Assembly: GCA_002205965.3 (NCBI GenBank)
Contig: NADL03000601.1
Span: forward strand, 169,266 to 233,265
Origin: Kappaphycus alvarezii
Taxonomy: Eukaryota; Rhodophyta; Florideophyceae; Gigartinales; Solieriaceae
Direction of reading: 5' to 3'
Length of the DNA stretch: 64,000 nt
Shown: positions 57,697-64,000 of the stretch, in pieces
Numbering within the stretch: the first letter of the stretch is position 1
Layout: every line of letters begins with the position of its first letter
Made by a program: the position numbers and the translations under genes
Notes under the pieces: generated by a model
The model's input: the letters and a program-made list of their open reading frames with translations, nothing else
Database searches by the model: none
What the model was told of the DNA's origin: nothing

Positions 57697-58251
57697 GATT
57701 ATCCCAGTAACCACAGGTATTCACCCAATACCGCACCGCGTTTTCGGTCCAGATGATCGCATCACCGTGGAGGTCCATTCTTGTGGATCAATCTGATCAA
57801 CTACCCCACTAGCTACGTACTCTAATACCTTACACAAACCAATGGATTCATTCAGGTCATCACCGGCTGCACCTACTACTACTAAGAGAGAAAGAGGGAG
57901 ACGTTAATGGAACATTTTTAAACATGCCAGGAATAGCACGAGGACATCCAAGCTTTCCCCACTTTTGCATACACGGTACAGCACGGTAGATCCTGAGCCA
58001 TGGTTTGGGTGCAAGTTCATACTGTAGGACTCCAACCTTCACACCGCTCGCAGCAAAACTTCCCCAGGTACCCCCCTTAGTGTAAGGGTCAAAGTAGTTC
58101 GCCTGCCCAATCCGCAATCTACAGGTTATGGTGGAACCACTTTACAAATTTGGATAGATCGAATGTATCTTCCAAGAATAAAACACCGAAACCCTTCCCT
58201 TTACAAATTCGGGCTACTGCAGCATATCTTTCAGTAATTTGGTAATCGCAG

Positions 58252-59387
58252 TTACCACAACTGCAGTTCCATCAAGAAATCCCTTTCGTCCACACTACCA
58301 CCTCTATCCGTAGCAACCACTCTAAGTTCAAACTGCCTCCCCACAATTGGATTAGCCCACGAAAACATTCTACCGTCCTTGTCTCCGAACGCCATGTACG
58401 GCACATACCTCTCTGTCCGGATATACTCTTGATTTACGTAGAACGAAACAGAGGCCACGTCCCCCTCAACTAGAACCTGGAAGTTGATGTGATCTTTCAT
58501 GTGTGTGGGTAAATATATTGTTCGTGAAAGGGCCTCTGAAATCACTGCTCTTGTCTCAGCATTCAACAGTCGAAGTCCCGTCACTCTCAATCTACTGGAT
58601 TTCCCATGATTCACAAAGCCAGCTGACGGCGATGTGGGACGGTATGTCAGGGGAGCGGGGCTGCCACCCGCAAACGGATGGGGTACCTGCTCCTTCTCTT
58701 TGATCCCGAGACAAGGCTCACGCACACAAATTCCCAGCCGATCCACCGAAGATCTACACGCCGACGGGTAAATTGTGTTATTTCCAGGGTTGAAGATTCG
58801 CTCAGAGGTCAGGGTCGTTGGTCCATTCCTCAGTTTCACGTTGGAACAGCTGTAGTAGTCTCCGAAGAAGGAGTCTGATTTCGTCAACCCCCAAACCACG
58901 CCCACGAAAGGATGTAATCTCCGTCCCCGAAAGTAGTTGGTATTTGGACATCGGTCCTGTACAACCAAACGTCGGTTCCGCAATGTTCCCCATCGCATGG
59001 AAACTTATCGGCCTCGAAACATGAGTACCTGAAGGCGTACTGTTCGTGTGCATCCCTGTTCATTCTTAGCAACTTTGGAACCAGGCTGAATCTGACAAAA
59101 CCACCTCTGTGGTTATTTCTGGGCCACGTAACAGTCAGCGTCTGGTTTCTCCGCAATTCATAAACCGGGGCACTACGATCAAACTGCCAACTCGATTCAT
59201 TGATGCAGGGCCCAGGGCAAAAATCATTCGGCGCGTGCACTGGCCCCCCTATGCGACAATGGGCTTGATTAAAGCTGCTGAAATCCCCTCGTGGGTACAG
59301 CAGATAGCTGTGGCTCGAGGCGGGGCTAAGACTTTGTAGCAGAAGGAGGGCGAAGCATGTCCATTTCACGATTTTAACAACGTTCAT
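58252..59387 (-). pseudogene. LPMO-like secreted protein, array copy 4 (one frameshift)
   Basis: Identical in plan to the intact copy but 1 nt shorter. The C6 tract is C5 near 58892, which shifts the frame after GDYILSWAWFGG. Reads as two overlapping frames, 58884-59387 (signal peptide, His-brace half) and 58252-58998 (rest). If the C5 tract is an error this is a second functional gene. If real, three of four copies carry it and copy 2 is the exception. Confidence 0.75.
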
Positions 59388-62300
59388 GATAAAGCTTGGT
59401 GGATGCTTATTCAGGTTGCTTTTTGCGGAAGGGTTAGCGGTGAAGCTGTTGCTGTTGCTGCGGGGAGAGCTATCCACTCGCTGGAGTGAGGCGTCCGCCT
59501 GCTTTATACTGAAAAGACCCATCGTCCTTTGTTTGCAACTTGCCCTTGCAAAATATGCTTTGGAGGAAAACCCATCTCATCTTTCAACCGGCAATGCAAG
59601 AAGAACCATCCTCCACCTCCGGTCCCTACAACATTTACCATCGTGTGTATATGGGGGGTTAATTTACTGTGTCCTCCACCTTGCTGGTTTCGCAGTCCAT
59701 TGTAGAAATTCACTCCAGAAACAAGTCATTTCAAAGCTTTGAACTACCTTTAGTGCACCTGTGTTCCCCCGGTAAGAAATGCATCAAGGAGGGTCACCAT
59801 TGAGAGTTTGGGGTATTAATTTGAAAAACGTCCATTTAAAAAGCATCTTCAGAGAAACGCTCAATCATGACGTAGGGGATTGTAGACGACAAGCCAAGAC
59901 ATGGCAACTGCTTCCATCCGTGCCATGGATTTGAGTGTACCAGTACCGCATCAAGCTTGCATTACTGCCTCGAGATCCCTCTTCCGTCCATTATGCGTGT
60001 GATGCATAGATTTGCTTGGTTGTCTTCATGAATTCAGTATAAAAGATAGGCGGCCAGATTCGCGCTGCAAGTTCGACAAAGGAAGAAATGCAATATTTAA
60101 TTTGGGATTCACATTCGCCAGCCTGTGAAATTTCTGACAGCTGGGTATACCATTACGGCATGTGTCAAGCTCCTAGGGAAAGGCGCATGAATATGCACGC
60201 CCCTGTTGTCCCACATTGGAGCAAGTAGGGATTTAGTCGCGCAGCATGGTAATCAGTACAGGCTCCATTCTTCAAGGTGCTGCTAGAACCTTTAAACGGC
60301 CCAAAGCTACTGCCACACCACAGTACTGGCTATACCAGTGCATGACTCTGTATTCTCAGGGGTTTGTATTTGCGAGGAGGGAGGTCAAACTGTTGCCTCA
60401 ATGAAAATACTGTAGTTTCAATCATGCCACACCCATCTTCCCCCTCTTGTCCCCATGGCCTGCCATACACCGCATAGCCTGCTGTACGCGGTTTCTTTGC
60501 GCATAAATAAAATGTTACAGGAACCAAGCGAGCACCCCTGCTGCCGCGTTACGCGTGAAGCTCGGCCCCGAACGCTGTGATCGGCCAGCTTCACTCACCC
60601 AAGTTCTCCTTTTACAGAGCGCAGCTCTACCCCTGTTACTGTGTCGGAACGGCCTTGTGAGTCTTCACCAAATGATCCCACTTTCCAATCAGTAACCTAC
60701 CCAAACTTTTCATAAACTGCTCTCCTCTTGTCCAACTCAGCATGCCTGCTTGCCGGCCTTGACACGGTCTTTTAGGGATAATTAAGAGGGACCGCTGGTC
60801 ACCCTCTAGGATATCCCGGCCCACAACCGACCATGTCTTTCGAAAATTAAAGGGGGTGAATGATGGGGTAGTTTATTTCGTCGTCTGACACTTCTAGCCA
60901 ATGCATCATGCCTGCTGACAGGCTTCGACCCAGCCATTTAGGCACATGACTCACATTACCCACTATCCTGACCATGTCTAGCATACACCGGGGCATAGCC
61001 GAACCGCACTTTTCAAAAATAAACTTTTCCAACCTTTCCATTACTCACAGTAAACCAACCCAATTCCCCCCCTTTTCAAAAATTAAACCAAATCAATTCT
61101 CACTCTAGCGAGGGCAATCTAAACGTAGTTTAAACATTAAAGCACCCCACGTTTCCCACCTCTCCTCTTTACTTATCACGCTGCCCCCTACTGAACACCA
61201 AAGACTTTCCTCTACTGAACATCAGGTCCATTTAAGCGCATAGCACACGGCATGCCCGGGCATCCCTCCAGGCTACACTAAGTGCACATTTAAGTGGGAA
61301 TCCACACCTGGAAGCCCCCGTCATGCCGCGCTGACTGCCCTGATATCTCCAACCCACGGTGTTGAACCGACTCGAACACCGGTAGCGCCTTTCCCTCACC
61401 CATTCCCCCATCAACCACTGACCCAACACCCGCAGCCACACCAACAGTCAAACCCATACCCGCAACCACCCTTTCCCTACACCACCACACACTCCCACAC
61501 CTATCTCGGACCTTGATTCCAATCCCACTCCCACCTCCACTCCCATTCCCGCACAACCGTTCGTCCTCTCCAACCCTACCCCCAGCACCTCCATCACTAC
61601 GCTCTCCCCAACTGAAAACTCCCACACCCACACCTCACGTTGGCACATAGAGGTAGAAGCACCGCTCCATGTGTGTGTTGCCCGCCCTCATGGCATATCC
61701 GGGTCAACAAAACGACGACCATCACCGTGGGCTCGGGGAGGGCTGTGCACTTGCGCGGACCGTAGGTCGGAATGGTTCCGGTGGTGGCCCAGGCGCAATC
61801 ACCTCGAACCATCTGCGGTTGGGGGAATTTAGCCTCTGCGGTTGTGTCTGTCACAGTGGACTACTTCCATGCCGCCATTCGCTCCACCTTAAGTACTCCT
61901 CCAGCAAGGTCTTCCAAACCTCAATTCGAACCACGCATGACATTCAGCCGAATGAAAAAAACATCTCCGCCCAATTCCAAATGAATCCGTCCCAAAAAAT
62001 CAACAGAAATCTACTCTGACGAGTGCTTCAGGTCATCCCGTCATTGTTCAGTGCAACGCAATCACATGACCTGCCTTCAAACTCCTACTGTCGGCCATGC
62101 CACCTGCGGCATTCACACTGTCAGCGCTCGCACCGCCTGTACACCCCCGTTTGAAAATTCCACATCAAAAAGATGAAACAATGGGTCCGACGTGTGGCCG
62201 CCTCTGCAGAACCTGTACTTCCTTTGAGAGCACCAGCTCCGAAGAGGCAACATCGGATATTGTGCTCCTGCCGTTTTCTGCCATCCCAGTAATAGGTTCC

Positions 62301-62688
62301 CTTCTCGGTGAATGTCCGCGCATTACAGCCAACATCTCTTCCCGTCATTCCTTGTAGCTGCAAAACATGGCGCCTTGTCACCCTTTTCAAGGACTCTCCA
62401 TGGGCCCATTGCCTCTTCCTTTGAAGAGTGAAGAACTAGGTATTTCCTGTGTTTCTTACCTTTAACTCCTCCCAGTTGCTCCAACCCTATCGTTTAAATA
62501 CCGTTGGGCTGCTCTCCTCTAAAGGTGTTCCTTTCTCGATTGGGAGAGAGTCTGGACGGGCACATTATTTTGCTTCATTTGAGAGAGTGACGCATTTCAC
62601 CTACACGAAATCCCTTCTGAATATTATTCTTGCGAATCATCGTAAGTTGATTTTCGGTCATGTCACGTAACAATGTCACCTTTTTCAG
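59388..62688. other. non-LPMO part of array unit 4
   Basis: Same content as 44471-47765. No gene called. Confidence 0.5.
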
Positions 62689-63163
62689 GATTATCCCAGT
62701 AACCACAGGTATTCACCCAATACCGCACCGCGTTTTCGGTCCAGATGATCGCATCACCGTGGAGGTCCATTCTTGTGGATCAATCTGATCAACTACCCCA
62801 CTAGCTACGTACTCTAATACCTTACACAAACCAATGGATTCATTCAGGTCATCACCGGCTGCACCTACTACTACTAAGAGAGAAAGAGGGAGACGTTAAT
62901 GGAACATTTTTAAACATGCCAGGAATAGCACGAGGACATCCAAGCTTTCCCCACTTTTGCATACACGGTACAGCACGGTAGATCCTGAGCCATGGTTTGG
63001 GTGCAAGTTCATACTGTAGGACTCCCAACCTTCACACCGCTCGCAGCAAAACTTCCCCAGGTACCCCCTTAGTGTAAGGGTCAAAGTAGTTCGCCTGCCC
63101 AATCCGCAATCTACAGGTTATGGTGGAACCACTTTACAAATTTGGATAGACCGAATGTATCTT
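62689..63163. repeat. array unit 5, truncated
   Basis: 475 bp matching the start of the unit, ending at GAATGTATCTTC where the other units continue CAAGAATAAAACACC. It stops before the LPMO-like gene. Confidence 0.9.
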
Positions 63164-63432
63164 CTGATAGGGGTAAATCGGCGGGAAGAGATCCTCAGAA
63201 CCAATTACCCTGAGAAGGAGGTGTTGCGAGCGACAAAAGTGCTGCCGTGGTATTGTTGAACGAACAAAAGGGAGTGTATATAGAAGAGAGTTGAGGAAGC
63301 TACAAGCAAGTATAAAAGGGGCAGGGTCTACCACCGACGCTCTGCGACTAGCGTAAGAAAAAGTTTTCTTGGGTCTGAAGTTGACTCTCAACTTCCTACT
63401 ACTCGGACTTGGCTTGAAGTTGTCTGCCAACT
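63164..63432 (-). repeat. copia LTR (third copy), partial
   Basis: Begins TGATAGGGGTAAATCGG exactly at the array edge. About 96 percent identical by eye to 42351-42620, including TATAAAAGGGGCAGGGTC. Similarity ends at GTCTGCCAACTT (63432). Confidence 0.75.
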
Positions 63433-63460
63433 TCCTTTATGCTTTGTGTTTGACTTAACT

Positions 63461-63786
63461 TGTTGAGCGCCCCGCTCGGGTATGCTGGCTCCCAAGTAGT
63501 CCTACCATTTCATGCAAACAGCCCCTTATATAGAGTTTTCAACCCTCACTATCTGTAGCATCTATACAGTACCTATGTGCCAAATCTGCACCGCCACAGT
63601 ACAGTGCAAAGCATCCCTCTAAAAATAATTAAAAATATAATTGTAAGTACAGTGACAGCTCAGCCAGCGCAGCATGCCAACTCAGCCAGCGCAGCATGCC
63701 AACTCAGCCAGCGCAGCCAACTCAGCCAGCGCAGCCACTCAGCCAGCGCAGCATGCCAAGGAATATCTACAATTTTCATTATATCA
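63461..63786 (-). repeat. candidate LTR of another minus-strand element
   Basis: Plus strand begins TGTTGAGCGCCCC and ends CATTATATCA. On the minus strand it starts TGATATAATG directly after CTTGAGCGAGGGGG, a good polypurine tract (63787-63800). A CTTATATAGAG motif lies inside. Only one copy is in the window, so this rests on boundary signals alone. Confidence 0.4.
63659..63759 (+). repeat. 22 bp minisatellite, five units
   Basis: Unit CTCAGCCAGCGCAGCATGCC plus AA. Three full 22 bp units (63659, 63681, 63738) and two shortened ones of 18 and 17 bp (63703, 63721) that lack the CATGC part. The open frame across it (63577-63849) is a product of the repeat and is not called. Confidence 0.85.
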
Positions 63787-63800
63787 CCCCCTCGCTCAAG

Positions 63801-64000
63801 ACGAACGTCCCGACTCGTCATCATTCTTCTTCTGTTTCTATTAATGTAATTTGCCTTATTGTTAAAACATGAGGCCTTTCAAACGAATAGGGATCAGTTG
63901 ATTACCTATAAAATATTCCAAAAAGTAGGTGCGCGTTTGATATTTCCAATCATTTTTTGGCTTTTCCGTTTGACATAAGAGCGTAGTCGAGAACTGTCTT
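63801..64000. other. window end, internal side of the candidate LTR element
   Basis: If the LTR call is right this is the 3' end of the element's internal region on the minus strand. Too short to read a pol motif. Confidence 0.25.

Larger units (their letters stand above)
42783..63163. repeat. tandem array of a 4.94-4.99 kb unit, four full copies plus a 475 bp fifth
   Basis: The word GATTATCCCAGTAACCACAG starts each unit at 42783, 47766, 52755, 57697 and 62689, giving periods of 4983, 4989, 4942 and 4992 bp in direct orientation. Copies are about 98-99 percent identical by eye. Unit 5 stops at 63163, where a copia LTR begins. Shared variants (for example GAGCACCCC in units 1 and 4, GAGCCCCC in units 2 and 3) show the copies are distinct and not one sequence assembled repeatedly. 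Each full unit carries one LPMO-like gene on the minus strand and about 3.3 kb of sequence without a clear gene. Confidence 0.95.

Noticed and set aside
63659-63759. CRISPR array
   Set aside because: The repeats are contiguous 17-22 bp units with no unique spacers, so this is a minisatellite.

Overview
This is a eukaryotic nuclear window dominated by mobile DNA. Host-type genes are sparse. The two that can be read with confidence, a flavin amine oxidase and a secreted LPMO-like protein, are single-exon. Together with the mix of element families (Ty3/gypsy chromovirus, Ty1/copia, PIF/Harbinger, endonuclease-type non-LTR elements) and intermediate G+C outside one AT-rich block, this is compatible with a repeat-rich, intron-poor alga such as a florideophyte red alga. 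That assignment is inference, not something the sequence proves.

Layout. Positions 1-900 hold a broken minus-strand gene of unknown function. Positions 1545-11697 are a PIF/Harbinger-type DNA transposon with a SANT/Myb-like ORF1 (+) and a transposase pseudogene (-). Its ORF1 is split by a nested 6.85 kb Ty3/gypsy chromovirus (1809-8661) that has both LTRs, a primer-binding site, a polypurine tract, a decayed gag-pol and an extra zinc-finger reading frame upstream of gag. Positions 12.1-16.2 kb carry 3'-end fragments of two related non-LTR retrotransposons, a short dispersed repeat and many GTACAGTAC-like palindromes. An intact secreted FAD amine oxidase lies at 16.2-17.7 kb. Positions 17.7-21.9 kb contain a duplicated segment of unknown nature and another non-LTR tail on the minus strand.

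Positions 21.96-38.23 kb form a 16 kb AT-rich block with no recognisable gene. It contains some short stop-free segments that could be exons, but the evidence is weak. Positions 38.9-42.8 kb are broken retroelement pieces: two separate retropepsin-like protease regions on the plus strand, then a copia LTR, a copia RT/RNase H fragment and a second copia LTR on the minus strand.

From 42,783 to 63,163 lies a direct tandem array of a 4.94-4.99 kb unit, four full copies and a 475 bp fifth piece. Each full unit carries one minus-strand gene for a secreted protein. After signal cleavage it would begin with His and shows features expected of a copper-dependent lytic polysaccharide monooxygenase (LPMO), followed by a C-terminal beta-sandwich-like module. 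Only copy 2 is uninterrupted (378 residues); the others carry small indels. Both ends of the array abut direct copies of the same copia LTR. The window ends with another LTR candidate that contains a 22 bp minisatellite.

Functionally, the amine oxidase and the LPMO-like proteins are both predicted secreted oxidative enzymes. One could release hydrogen peroxide and the other could use it as co-substrate, but no operon-like or regulatory link is visible.
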